Part shown: piece by piece, positions 11,827 to 20,174 of the stretch
Numbering within the stretch: the stretch's first letter is position 1
How the letters are laid out: each line of letters begins with the position of its first letter
Source of the DNA: Streptomyces paradoxus
GTDB lineage: Bacteria > Actinomycetota > Actinomycetes > Streptomycetales > Streptomycetaceae
Reading direction: 5' to 3'
NCBI RefSeq assembly: GCF_014202475.1
Contig: NZ_JACHGV010000005.1
Location: 496,001-560,000 of the forward strand
DNA: 64,000 bases
Made by a program: the position numbers and the translations under genes
Notes under the pieces: model-generated
Seen by the model: the letters and a program-made list of their open reading frames with translations, nothing else
Told to the model about the DNA's origin: nothing
Database searches by the model: none

Positions 11827-12846
11827 GTGAACGCCAACAGCCCCGAAGCCACCCCGGGCCCCGAGCGGACCGCTCCCGACGCGGCCGCCGCCCCCGGCCG
11901 CATCGTCCTGCTCACCACCAGCCACCGCGTCGCCCCCGGCCTGCTCTCCTGGCCCGCCTGGCAGGCACTGCGGGCGGCGGACCGGGTGCTGTGCGCGGAC
12001 GGCGCCCATCCGCAGCTGCCGTATCTGCGCGAAGCGGGCATCACCGTCGCCGAGGCCTCCCCGTCCGCCCAGGAGCTGGTCGACGCCTGCGCCGGCGGAC
12101 ACACGGTGGTCGTGGTGGCGACGGGCGAGGGCGAACCGGTCCTGACGGACGGCCTGGCCCGCCTCGCCGGCAGCGGCCGTGTCGCCATGCCCGAGCTGGA
12201 GCTGCTGCCCGCCTCCTACGACCTTCCGGGCGCCCGGCTCCTCGACCTCGTCCAGGTCATGGACCGCATCCGCGCCGAGTGCCCCTGGTCCTCCCGGCAG
12301 ACCCACGAGGGCCTGGCCAAGTACGGCATCGAGGAGGCGTACGAACTCGTCGAGGCGATCGAGGAGGGCGACCGCGACGAACTGCGCGAGGAGCTCGGCG
12401 ACGTCCTGCTCCAGGTCGTGTTCCACGCCCGCATCGCCGAAGAGGCCCGCCCGGAGGACGGGGAGACCCCCTTCTCCATCGACGACGTGGCCGGCGGCAT
12501 CGTCGCCAAGCTGATCCACCGCCACCCGCACGTCTTCGGAGATGCGACGGCCACGACCCCCGAGGAGGTCAAGGAGCACTGGCTGCGCACCAAGGCGGTC
12601 GAGAAACAGCGCACCTCGATCACCGAGGGCATACCCCTCGGCCAGCCCGGCCTGGCCCTCGCCGCCAAACTGGCCTCCCGTGTCCGCACGGCGAGCCTGG
12701 ACGTACCGCTCCCGCCCGTCGAGGGCATCGGCTACGACCTCCTGGCCCTGGCCGTCCGCGCCGAGTCGGAGGGCGTCGACCCGGAGGCGGCCCTGAGAGC
12801 GGCGGCCCGCGCGTACCGGGACGCGATCAGGGACGCCGAGGGCTGA
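11827..12846 (+). CDS. mazG: MazG-type nucleoside triphosphate pyrophosphohydrolase
   Basis: MazG hydrolyses (d)NTPs to NMP and pyrophosphate, cleaning damaged nucleotides. The 339-residue protein has a degenerate N-terminal methylase-like region, then the MazG core. Metal-binding acidic motifs are visible: KYGIEEAYELVEAIEEGD and ELREELGDVLLQVVFHARI, then the GDAT segment and the linker before a second helical region. The GTG start has no Shine-Dalgarno and follows TAGCTT by 6 nt, suggesting a leaderless mRNA. Actinobacterial MazG proteins typically carry this extra N-terminus. Confidence 0.93.
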   Translation: MNANSPEATPGPERTAPDAAAAPGRIVLLTTSHRVAPGLLSWPAWQALRAADRVLCADGAHPQLPYLREAGITVAEASPSAQELVDACAGGHTVVVVATGEGEPVLTDGLARLAGSGRVAMPELELLPASYDLPGARLLDLVQVMDRIRAECPWSSRQTHEGLAKYGIEEAYELVEAIEEGDRDELREELGDVLLQVVFHARIAEEARPEDGETPFSIDDVAGGIVAKLIHRHPHVFGDATATTPEEVKEHWLRTKAVEKQRTSITEGIPLGQPGLALAAKLASRVRTASLDVPLPPVEGIGYDLLALAVRAESEGVDPEAALRAAARAYRDAIRDAEG

Positions 12847-12959
12847 GCGGCCGGGGGGGCCGGCCCCTCCCGGGAGCCGGACGCCGCACGGCGGCCGGGG
12901 AGCTCGGCCCAGCCGTAGCGGAGGCAGGAGTGCCCACGGAAGCCGGATACGGTCGAGGC

Positions 12960-14258
12960 GTGACCGACCAGCCCCAGCCCAGCACACCCGCGACCGCTCC
13001 CGACCTCTTCACCTGGGAGTTCGCGAGCGACCCCTACCCCGCCTACGCCTGGCTCCGCGAGCACAGCCCCGTCCACAAGACGCGGCTCCCCAGCGGGGTG
13101 GAGGCCTGGCTGGTCACGCGGTACGCCGACGCCAAGCAGACGCTCGCCGACAACCGGCTCTCCAAGAACCCCGCGCATCACGACGAGCCGGCGCACGCCA
13201 AGGGCAAGACCGGGATCCCCGGCGAGCGCAAGGCCGAGCTGATGACGCATCTGCTCAACATCGACCCGCCGGACCACACCCGGCTGCGGCGGCTGGTGTC
13301 CAAGGCCTTCACCCCGCGCCGGGTCGCCGAGTTCGCGCCACGGGTGCAGGAGCTCACCGACACCCTCATCGACGGGTTCGCGCGGAAGGGATCCGCCGAC
13401 CTGATCCACGACTTCGCCTTCCCGCTCCCCATCTACGCCATCTGCGACCTGCTCGGCGTCCCGCGCGAGGACCAGGACGACTTCCGCGACTGGGCGGGCA
13501 TGATGATCCGTCACCAGGGCGGTCCCCGGGGCGGCGTGGCCCGGTCGGTGAAGAAGATGCGCGGCTACCTCGCCGACCTCATCCACCGCAAGCGCGAGGC
13601 GCTGCCCACCGAGCCCGCCCCCGGTGAGGACCTCATCTCCGGTCTCATCCGCGCCTCCGACCACGGTGAGCACCTCACCGAGAACGAGGCGGCGGCCATG
13701 GCCTTCATCCTGCTGTTCGCCGGTTTCGAGACCACCGTGAACCTCATCGGCAACGGCACCTACGCCCTGCTCACCCACCCCGGGCAGCGCGCCCGGCTCC
13801 AGACGTCCCTCGCGGCGGGGGAGAGGGGCCTCCTGGAGACCGGCGTCGAGGAACTCCTGCGCTACGACGGCCCCGTGGAGCTCGCCACCTGGCGCTTCGC
13901 CACCCAGCCCCTCACCCTCGGCGGGCAGCGCATCGAGGCGGGTGACCCCGTCCTCGTGGTCCTGGCCGCAGCGGACCGCGACCCGGAACGGTTCGCCGAT
14001 CCGGACGCGTTGGACCTCGCCCGCCGTGACAATCAGCACCTCGGGTACGGCCACGGCATCCACTACTGCCTCGGAGCCCCGCTGGCCCGGCTGGAGGGCC
14101 AGACCGCGCTCGCCACGCTCCTGACCCGCCTCCCGGACCTGCGGCTCGCGGCGGACCCCGCCGAGCTGAGATGGCGCGGCGGCCTCATCATGCGGGGCCT
14201 GCGCACGCTGCCGGTGGAGTTCGCACCCGCCGGACGTGACGAAACATCAGAGCTGTGA
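12960..14258 (+). CDS. Cytochrome P450, CYP107-like
   Basis: This 432-residue soluble bacterial P450 has the I-helix motif FAGFETT, the K-helix EELLR, and the heme loop LGYGHGIHYCLG with thiolate Cys370. It needs ferredoxin partners; none is adjacent. The GTG start lacks a Shine-Dalgarno and follows TACGGT, suggesting a leaderless mRNA. Position beside the Rpf genes matches S. coelicolor SCO3099 (CYP107U1), which I recall being linked to sporulation; that link is from memory. Substrate unknown. Confidence 0.93.
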   Translation: MTDQPQPSTPATAPDLFTWEFASDPYPAYAWLREHSPVHKTRLPSGVEAWLVTRYADAKQTLADNRLSKNPAHHDEPAHAKGKTGIPGERKAELMTHLLNIDPPDHTRLRRLVSKAFTPRRVAEFAPRVQELTDTLIDGFARKGSADLIHDFAFPLPIYAICDLLGVPREDQDDFRDWAGMMIRHQGGPRGGVARSVKKMRGYLADLIHRKREALPTEPAPGEDLISGLIRASDHGEHLTENEAAAMAFILLFAGFETTVNLIGNGTYALLTHPGQRARLQTSLAAGERGLLETGVEELLRYDGPVELATWRFATQPLTLGGQRIEAGDPVLVVLAAADRDPERFADPDALDLARRDNQHLGYGHGIHYCLGAPLARLEGQTALATLLTRLPDLRLAADPAELRWRGGLIMRGLRTLPVEFAPAGRDETSEL

Positions 14259-14283
14259 TCTTCACGTGATCTGCGCGGCATGA

Positions 14284-14315
14284 ACTTGTGACAAGTGATC
14301 GACTGCCGATACGTT
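14284..14315 (+). promoter_or_regulatory. Promoter with overlapping palindrome, upstream of the first Rpf gene
   Basis: TTGTGA (14286-14291), an 18-bp spacer and TACGTT (14310-14315) form a plausible promoter. The -35 box is embedded in the palindrome ACTTGT-G-ACAAGT (14284-14296), which looks like an operator. No regulator is assigned. Confidence 0.45.
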
Positions 14316-14379
14316 CACCCATCAACGCGGCGGGGAATCGCGCCGCGTCGGTCACTGCTGTCTCGTGAAAGGTCTCCGT

Positions 14380-15333
14380 ATGCTCTCCGGGAACGGTCGG
14401 CACCGCCGCCCCCGCCAGGCTCCGGCACTCCTCGTGGCGGCCGGAGTGACCGGCTCCGCGATCGCGATCCCGCTCCTTGGGGCCTCCGGTGCCAGCGCGG
14501 CCGACGGCACGACCTGGGACCGGGTCGCGGACTGCGAGACCGGCGGCGCCTGGAGCCAGAACAGCGGCAACGGCTACTACGGCGGCCTGCAGTTGTCCCA
14601 GGACGACTGGGAGAAGCACGGCGGCCTCGACTATGCCGCGAGCGCCGACCTGGCCAGCCGCTCCCAGCAGATAGCCGTGGCCGAGAGAATTCTCGCCGAC
14701 CAGGGGGTCGGCGCGTGGCGTACCTGCGGACTGCTCTCGGGGCTCCAGCAGGACGAGGGGTCGGAATCATCCGACTCGTCCGAATCCTCCGGTGAGGTGG
14801 ACTCGCCCGGATTGCTCGACTCGCTGGGTTCGTCCCCTTCTGAGGGCTCTTCTTCCTCCCCGTCGCCCGACGCCTCGTCGCCGTCGGGGGATGAAACGGC
14901 CAAGTCCGACAAGTCGCCTGAATCGGATGACTCGTCGCGGGACCGGAAGCCCGGCGCCTCTCCGTCCGCCACCCCCGAGGGCGGCAAGTCGGATAAATCG
15001 CGGCAAGGTGACGACTCCTCGGCGTCGGCCGAGACCGGCTCCGGCCGTCATCGCGGCCCCAGTGCCGACGAAACCCAGGCGCCCGGGAGCGACGGTGCGC
15101 AGAAGTCCACGGGGCGTCACTCCGCGCCCGCTGACGAGAGTTCCGGCGACGCGTCCGAAGGTGCCTACATCGTGGGTGTCGGTGACAGTCTCTGGTCCAT
15201 CGCCGACGCCCTTCGGGTCAGCGGCGGATGGCACGAGCTCTACGAGGGCAACGAGAAGGCGGTCGGCGCCGACCCGGACCTCATCCACCCCGGTCAGACG
15301 CTCGCGGTCGAGGGCGAAGCGGACGAGAAGTAG
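14380..15333 (+). CDS. rpfC: Secreted resuscitation-promoting-factor-like muralytic enzyme with LysM
   Basis: The 317-residue product has a signal peptide ending ASGASA (about 40), an Rpf domain (WDRVADCETGGAWSQNSGNGYYGG, catalytic Glu53), a Ser/Asp-rich low-complexity linker of about 130 residues, and one C-terminal LysM (YIVGVGDSLWSIADAL ... LIHPGQTLAV). Rpf enzymes cleave peptidoglycan during germination and growth. ATG at 14380 is preferred over GTG 14365: AAAGG is better spaced and the N-terminus then matches the neighbour. Symbol by synteny with S. coelicolor SCO3098, from memory. Confidence 0.85.
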   Translation: MLSGNGRHRRPRQAPALLVAAGVTGSAIAIPLLGASGASAADGTTWDRVADCETGGAWSQNSGNGYYGGLQLSQDDWEKHGGLDYAASADLASRSQQIAVAERILADQGVGAWRTCGLLSGLQQDEGSESSDSSESSGEVDSPGLLDSLGSSPSEGSSSSPSPDASSPSGDETAKSDKSPESDDSSRDRKPGASPSATPEGGKSDKSRQGDDSSASAETGSGRHRGPSADETQAPGSDGAQKSTGRHSAPADESSGDASEGAYIVGVGDSLWSIADALRVSGGWHELYEGNEKAVGADPDLIHPGQTLAVEGEADEK

Positions 15334-15458
15334 CTGTTCGGGCAGTGCGGAAACGGCGGTCGAAGTCGCCCCGAAACCGGGTGAGTTCACGTCACGTTTC
15401 GCGCCGAATGTCCCGTATGAGCCCGGTGAGAGATAGATCTCAGAAGCCCTGATCGTCT

Positions 15459-15488
15459 TTGAAATTCCGCGGATCGCGTGTCTACGGT
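15459..15488 (+). promoter_or_regulatory. Promoter of the riboswitch-rpfA transcript
   Basis: TTGAAA (15459-15464), 18 bp, TACGGT (15483-15488). Transcription would start near 15495, just before the riboswitch. Confidence 0.6.
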
Positions 15489-15523
15489 CGTGACCGCTCG
15501 TCACCACGAGCCCCGGCTGCCGC

Positions 15524-15715
15524 AACGCCGAATCCTGCCAGCGGCCGTACGGGAACAGTCGTCGCGTCAAGCGCCGTAGGCAGGAGCGGGGGACCCAAGG
15601 TAGGTGCCCGACCGGCCGGTTGTGCCGGAAGGGCTTGGGGTGAAGCCGCGTCCCAGGAGGGGCGCGGCCGGGCAACTCAACCGGCCCGAACCCGACAGCT
15701 CACCTCGCAGGCGTC
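15524..15715 (+). ncRNA. c-di-AMP (ydaO-yuaA) riboswitch in the rpfA leader
   Basis: Conserved blocks of the ydaO motif are visible in order: CGCCGAATCCTGCC, GCGGGGGACCCAAGGTAGGTG, GGGGTGAAGCC, then AACCCGACAGCTCACC followed by TCGCAGGCG. The closing helix pairs ACGCC near 15525 with GGCGT near 15710. In S. coelicolor this element is reported to shut down rpfA when c-di-AMP binds. It ends 17 bp before the rpfA start, and TCGGTGAGGGGATCTCTCC between could be the expression platform. Confidence 0.93.
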
Positions 15716-15732
15716 GGTGAGGGGATCTCTCC

Positions 15733-16422
15733 ATGCTGTTTTCCGGCAAGGGCACGCACCGCCGTCCGTCCAAGGCCAGTCGCGCCATCGCCATCGCCGG
15801 TGTCACCGGCGCCGCCGTCGCCGCCCCGCTGATGGCGGCCGGCAACGCCTCCGCCGCCACCGCCTCCGAGTGGGACGCGGTCGCCCAGTGCGAGTCCGGC
15901 GGCAACTGGTCCATCAACACCGGCAACGGCTACTACGGCGGTCTGCAGTTCTCCGCCTCCACCTGGTCCGGCTACGGCGGCACCAAGTACGCCTCCACCG
16001 CCGACCAGGCCACCAAGGCGCAGCAGATCGAGATCGCCGAGAAGGTCCTCGCGAGCCAGGGCAAGGGTGCCTGGCCGGTCTGCGGCAAGGGCCTGTCGAG
16101 CGCCGCCTACACCGGTGGCGGCTCCAGCGACTCCGGCAGCTCCGCGCAGAGCCAGCAGAGCACCGAGTCCCGCGAGACCCAGCAGCAGCCCGCCTCCCGC
16201 TCCGACGAGCGCCCGGCGGCCAAGAAGACCGTCACCACCCCGACCGGCAAGAAGGTCGAGAAGGGTGACGGCGAGTACAAGGTCGTCAAGGGCGACACCC
16301 TGAGCTCGATCGCGGCCGAGGAGAAGGTCAAGGGCGGCTGGGAGAAGCTGTACCAGCTGAACAAGGACATCATCGACGATGCCAACCTCATCTACCCGGG
16401 CCAGCAGCTGCACCTGAAGTAA
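15733..16422 (+). CDS. rpfA: Resuscitation-promoting factor RpfA (Rpf + LysM)
   Basis: The 229-residue secreted muralytic enzyme has a signal peptide to about Ala41, an Rpf domain (EWDAVAQCESGGNWS, catalytic Glu54), a Gln/Ser-rich linker, and a LysM domain near residues 180-229 (EYKVVKGDTLSSIAAEEKVK, IYPGQQLHLK) that binds glycan strands. It cleaves peptidoglycan during spore germination and exit from dormancy. It is closely related to the preceding gene, a likely tandem duplication, but this copy alone has the c-di-AMP riboswitch. Confidence 0.95.
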   Translation: MLFSGKGTHRRPSKASRAIAIAGVTGAAVAAPLMAAGNASAATASEWDAVAQCESGGNWSINTGNGYYGGLQFSASTWSGYGGTKYASTADQATKAQQIEIAEKVLASQGKGAWPVCGKGLSSAAYTGGGSSDSGSSAQSQQSTESRETQQQPASRSDERPAAKKTVTTPTGKKVEKGDGEYKVVKGDTLSSIAAEEKVKGGWEKLYQLNKDIIDDANLIYPGQQLHLK

Positions 16423-16458
16423 GCAGCGCCCCCCGGGCCCGCACAGGGCCCACCAGCT

Positions 16459-16506
16459 CCCGCTCCGGTGCGTCATCCCCCGTACGCACCGGAGCGGGGT
16501 TTTTTC
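16459..16506 (+). terminator. Intrinsic terminator after rpfA
   Basis: A perfect 15-bp stem (16459-16473 with 16484-16498) around a 10-nt loop is followed by a run of seven T. It is the most classical terminator in the window. Confidence 0.92.
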
Positions 16507-16693
16507 TGCCGTACTTCGCGAACCGGCTTTGTTCCGTTCGGAAACAATTTACTCTCGGTTCTGTCCATGGGGTGGGCGACCCGGTGGCCGATCGCCCGGA
16601 GCCGGTTAGGCTCATGTCGCGAGCCACCGAGGCTCCGCACCTCGCCGGGCCCACGCGGCCCGCGTACCCGCGTCACATAAGAAGGAGATGCTC

Positions 16694-17974
16694 GTGCCGT
16701 CCATCGACGTCGTCGTAGCCCGGGAAATCCTGGACTCCCGAGGCAACCCCACGGTCGAGGTCGAGGTCGGCCTCGACGACGGCAGCACGGGTCGTGCCGC
16801 CGTCCCGTCCGGCGCCTCCACGGGCGCCTTCGAGGCCATCGAGCTCCGCGACGGCGACTCGAACCGCTACCTCGGCAAGGGTGTGGAGAAGGCCGTCCTC
16901 GCGGTCATCGAGCAGATCGGCCCGGAGCTCGTCGGCTACGACGCCACCGAGCAGCGCCTGATCGACCAGGCCATGTTCGACCTGGACGCCACCGACAACA
17001 AGGGCTCCCTCGGCGCCAACGCCATCCTCGGCGTCTCCCTCGCCGTCGCCCACGCCGCCTCCGAGGCCAGCGACCTGCCGCTGTTCCGCTACCTGGGCGG
17101 CCCCAACGCGCACCTGCTTCCGGTGCCGATGATGAACATCCTGAACGGCGGCTCGCACGCCGACTCCAACGTGGACATCCAGGAGTTCATGATCGCCCCG
17201 ATCGGCGCGGAGTCCTTCTCCGAGGCCCTGCGCTGGGGCGCCGAGGTCTACCACACGCTGAAGAAGGTCCTGAAGAGCAAGGGCCTGGCCACCGGCCTCG
17301 GCGACGAGGGCGGCTTCGCCCCGAACCTCGGCTCCAACCGCGAGGCCCTCGACCTCATCCTGGAAGCGATCAAGGAAGCCGGTTACACCCCCGGCGAGCA
17401 GATCGCCCTCGCCCTCGACGTCGCCGCGTCCGAGTTCTACAAGGACGGCGTCTACACCTTCGAGGGCAAGGAGCGCTCGGCGGCCGAGATGACCGAGTAC
17501 TACGCGGAGCTCGTCGACGCGTACCCGCTCGTCTCCATCGAGGACCCGCTGTTCGAGGACGACTGGGAGGGCTGGAAGACCATCACCGCCAAGCTCGGTG
17601 ACAAGGTCCAGCTCGTCGGCGACGACCTGTTCGTCACCAACCCCGAGCGCCTCGCCCGCGGCATCGAGGAGGGCGCGGCCAACGCCCTGCTGGTCAAGGT
17701 CAACCAGATCGGTTCGCTGACCGAGACCCTGGACGCCGTGGAGCTGGCCCAGCGCAACGGCTTCAAGTGCATGATGTCCCACCGCTCCGGCGAGACCGAG
17801 GACGTCACCATCGCCGACCTGGCCGTCGCCACCAACTGCGGCCAGATCAAGACCGGTGCCCCGGCCCGCTCCGAGCGCGTCGCCAAGTACAACCAGCTGC
17901 TGCGCATCGAGGAGATCCTCGACGACGCCGCGGTGTACGCCGGCCGCAGCGCCTTCCCGCGCTTCAAGGGCTGA
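16694..17974 (+). CDS. eno: Enolase (phosphopyruvate hydratase)
   Basis: Enolase converts 2-phosphoglycerate to phosphoenolpyruvate. With the GTG at 16694 the protein is 426 residues beginning MPSIDVVVAREILDSRGNPT, the usual length. AAGGAG sits 6 nt before this GTG but directly against the ATG at 16688, which settles the start. Active-site motifs: GDEGGFAPNL, LALDVAASEF, the signature LLVKVNQIGSLTET and MSHRSGETED. It is followed by a hairpin at 18006-18050. Confidence 0.98.
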   Translation: MPSIDVVVAREILDSRGNPTVEVEVGLDDGSTGRAAVPSGASTGAFEAIELRDGDSNRYLGKGVEKAVLAVIEQIGPELVGYDATEQRLIDQAMFDLDATDNKGSLGANAILGVSLAVAHAASEASDLPLFRYLGGPNAHLLPVPMMNILNGGSHADSNVDIQEFMIAPIGAESFSEALRWGAEVYHTLKKVLKSKGLATGLGDEGGFAPNLGSNREALDLILEAIKEAGYTPGEQIALALDVAASEFYKDGVYTFEGKERSAAEMTEYYAELVDAYPLVSIEDPLFEDDWEGWKTITAKLGDKVQLVGDDLFVTNPERLARGIEEGAANALLVKVNQIGSLTETLDAVELAQRNGFKCMMSHRSGETEDVTIADLAVATNCGQIKTGAPARSERVAKYNQLLRIEEILDDAAVYAGRSAFPRFKG

Positions 17975-18005
17975 CCCTCACCCGGGTAAGCCTGAGCCAG
18001 TCGTA

Positions 18006-18050
18006 CGTACGTCCCCGTACCCGGTCCCGTACCGTGTCCGGGGACGTACG
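18006..18050 (+). terminator. Hairpin after eno
   Basis: CGTACGTCCCCG (18006-18017) pairs with CGGGGACGTACG (18039-18050). No T run. It ends 30 bp before the next gene, so it may attenuate rather than stop transcription. Confidence 0.6.
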
Positions 18051-18080
18051 CGCGTATGACGGCGGAGCGGAGGCGGACAC

Positions 18081-18557
18081 ATGGCCGTGAAGGACCGGGA
18101 CCGGTTCTCCACCGCGACCAGGATCCGGTTGCTCGGCGAGCAGACCGCGGCGCGGGTGTACCGCTCCCAGACCAGGCGCCAGGCCCGCCGCTCGCGGCTG
18201 ACCGGCCGGGCCGCGCTGCTCGCCCTGGTGATGTGCTCGCTGATCGTGGCCCTGGCCTACCCGATGCGCGAGTACGTCTCGCAGCGCGCCGAGATCGACG
18301 ACCTCCAGCGCGAACAGCGGCAGACCCGTGAGCGCGTCGAACGGCTGCGCGACCTGAAGGCACGCTGGCAGGACGACGCGTACGCCGAGCAGCAGATCCG
18401 GAAGCGGTTGCACTACGTCATGCCGGGGGAGACGGGCTTCATCGTCATCGACCCGCACGCGGCGAAGCAGTCGCGCACCGACCTGGGGGCGGCGGACCGC
18501 CCCTGGTACTCCAACGTCTGGGACGGCGTCGACAAGTCCGACGCCTCCGGCCAGTGA
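18081..18557 (+). CDS. divIC: FtsB/DivIC-family septum formation protein
   Basis: This 158-residue bitopic membrane protein has a basic cytoplasmic N-terminus, one membrane helix (about 44-60), and a coiled coil (AEIDDLQREQRQTRERVERLRDLK) that would pair with FtsL, followed by ARWQDDAYAEQQIRKRLHYV and PGETGFIVID, typical of the family. It acts in the late divisome with FtsQ and FtsL. GGAGG precedes the ATG. The stop overlaps a possible GTG start of the next gene, consistent with an operon with the DUF501 and Ppx genes, an arrangement common in actinobacteria. Confidence 0.92.
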   Translation: MAVKDRDRFSTATRIRLLGEQTAARVYRSQTRRQARRSRLTGRAALLALVMCSLIVALAYPMREYVSQRAEIDDLQREQRQTRERVERLRDLKARWQDDAYAEQQIRKRLHYVMPGETGFIVIDPHAAKQSRTDLGAADRPWYSNVWDGVDKSDASGQ

Positions 18558-18604
18558 CCTGGCCTCCCAGCCGGCGATCAGAGAAAGACAGCCTGAAGAC
18601 AGTC

Positions 18605-19135
18605 ATGGAAACGCCCCCGCCGACCACCCCGCGCACCGAGCCCACCGACGCGGACGTCGAGGCCTTCAAGCAGCAGCTCGGCCGGCCCCCGCGCGGTCTG
18701 CGCGCGATCGCCCACCGCTGCCCGTGCGGACAGCCGGACGTCGTCGAGACGGCCCCGCGGCTGCCGGACGGGACGCCGTTCCCCACGCTGTACTACCTGA
18801 CGTGCCCGCGCGCCGCCTCGGCGATCGGCACGCTGGAGGCCAACGGCGTGATGAAGGAGATGACCGAGCGGCTGGGCTCGGACCCGGAGCTGGCGGCCGC
18901 GTACCGGGCCGCGCACGAGGACTACATCCGGCGCCGTGACGAGATCGAGGAGCTGAAGAACTTCCCGAGCGCGGGCGGCATGCCGGACCGGGTGAAGTGC
19001 CTGCACGTGCTGGTGGGCCACTCGCTGGCCGCGGGTCCCGGGGTGAACCCGCTCGGCGACGAGGCGATCGCGATGCTGCCCGAGTGGTGGCGCAAGGGCC
19101 CGTGCGTGACGGCCGTCGAGGAGGACGCCCAGTGA
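18605..19135 (+). CDS. DUF501 family protein
   Basis: This 176-residue conserved actinobacterial protein has QLGRPPRGLRAIAHRCPCGQ, PTLYYLTCPRAASAIGTLEA and GMPDRVKCLHVLVGHSLAAGPGVNPLGDEA, with four conserved Cys/His-rich spots that may bind metal. Function unknown; it is almost always found between divIC and a Ppx/GppA gene. The ATG at 18605 gives the family-like N-terminus; a GTG at 18554 that overlaps the divIC stop (GTGA) is an alternative and would add 17 residues. Confidence 0.9.
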   Translation: METPPPTTPRTEPTDADVEAFKQQLGRPPRGLRAIAHRCPCGQPDVVETAPRLPDGTPFPTLYYLTCPRAASAIGTLEANGVMKEMTERLGSDPELAAAYRAAHEDYIRRRDEIEELKNFPSAGGMPDRVKCLHVLVGHSLAAGPGVNPLGDEAIAMLPEWWRKGPCVTAVEEDAQ

Positions 19136-20073
19136 CCCGTGTCGCCGCCGTGGACTGCGGTACGAACTCCATCCGGCTGCTGGTCGCCGACGCCGACCCC
19201 GCCACCGGTGAGCTGATCGATCTGGACCGCAGGATGACGATCGTGCGGCTCGGGCAGGGCGTCGACCGCACCGGCCGGCTCGCTCCCGAGGCGCTGCAGC
19301 GGACCTTCGCGGCGTGCCGCGAGTACGCCGGGATCATCAAGGAGCACGGGGCGGAGCGGCTGCGGTTCGTGGCGACCTCGGCATCCCGGGACGCCGAGAA
19401 CCGGGACGACTTCGTGCGCGGTGTGCTGGACATCCTGGGCGTCGAGCCCGAGGTGATCTCCGGGGACCAGGAGGCCGCGTTCTCCTTCACCGGTGCCACC
19501 AAGGAGCTCGCAGGGGCCGACCACCTCCCCAAGCCCTACCTGGTCGTGGACATCGGCGGCGGCTCGACCGAGTTCGTCGTGGGCGGCGACCGGGTCCGCG
19601 CGGCCCGCTCGGTGGACATCGGCTGCGTCCGCATGACCGAGCGGCACCTCGTCCGGGACGGCGTGGTCAGCGACCCGCCCTCCACGGAGCAGATCGCGGC
19701 GATGCGGGCCGACATCGAGGCCGCCCTCGACCTCGCCGAGCAGACGGTCCCGCTGCGCGAGGCGCGCACGCTGGTCGGCCTCGCAGGTTCGGTGACGACC
19801 GTGTCGGCCATCGCCCAGGAACTGCCCGAGTACGACTCGCGGGCCATCCACCACTCCCGTGTCTCCCACGACCGGGTCCGCGAGATCACCGAGTGGCTGC
19901 TGCGCTCCACCCACGCCGAGCGCGCGGCCGTGCCCTCCATGCACCCGGGCCGGGTCGACGTGATCGGGGCGGGGGCCCTCGTCCTCCTGTCGATCATGGA
20001 GCGGATCGGCGCTCAGGAGGTCGTCGTGAGCGAGCACGACATCCTCGACGGCATTGCGTGGTCGGTCGCGTAG
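19132..20073 (+). CDS. Ppx/GppA family exopolyphosphatase/pppGpp phosphatase
   Basis: This 313-residue ASKHA-fold phosphatase has phosphate-1 motif AAVDCGTNSIRLLVAD, then RFVATSASRDA, phosphate-2 motif LVVDIGGGSTEFVVGG, VGLAGSVTTVSAIA, and a C-terminal MHPGRVDVIGAGALVL. It is the short single-module form typical of actinobacteria. Family members hydrolyse polyphosphate and/or pppGpp; which applies here cannot be read from sequence. The GTG overlaps the DUF501 stop by 4 nt, so they are co-translated. Confidence 0.93.
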   Translation: MTRVAAVDCGTNSIRLLVADADPATGELIDLDRRMTIVRLGQGVDRTGRLAPEALQRTFAACREYAGIIKEHGAERLRFVATSASRDAENRDDFVRGVLDILGVEPEVISGDQEAAFSFTGATKELAGADHLPKPYLVVDIGGGSTEFVVGGDRVRAARSVDIGCVRMTERHLVRDGVVSDPPSTEQIAAMRADIEAALDLAEQTVPLREARTLVGLAGSVTTVSAIAQELPEYDSRAIHHSRVSHDRVREITEWLLRSTHAERAAVPSMHPGRVDVIGAGALVLLSIMERIGAQEVVVSEHDILDGIAWSVA

Positions 20074-20107
20074 CCCGCTTCTGAGCAGGCATGGATCACG
20101 AATGAGC

Positions 20108-20140
20108 GTCTCCCGGGGGTCCGGACGACCCCCGGGAGAC
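20108..20140 (+). terminator. Hairpin after the Ppx/GppA gene
   Basis: A perfect 14-bp stem GTCTCCCGGGGGTC (20108-20121) with its complement at 20127-20140 and a 5-nt loop, 34 bp after the stop. Confidence 0.85.
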
Positions 20141-20156
20141 AGCCCGTCGGAAAAGT

Positions 20157-20174
20157 TCGTGAAGTTCTTCACAA
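20157..20174 (+). promoter_or_regulatory. Candidate Rex operator upstream of ndh
   Basis: TCGTGAA-GTTC-TTCACAA differs at one base from the TTGTGAA-N4-TTCACAA pattern I recall for the NADH-sensing repressor Rex in S. coelicolor, where ndh is a reported target. It lies about 320 bp before the ndh start, so the transcript would have a long leader if the promoter is here. Confidence 0.5.
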
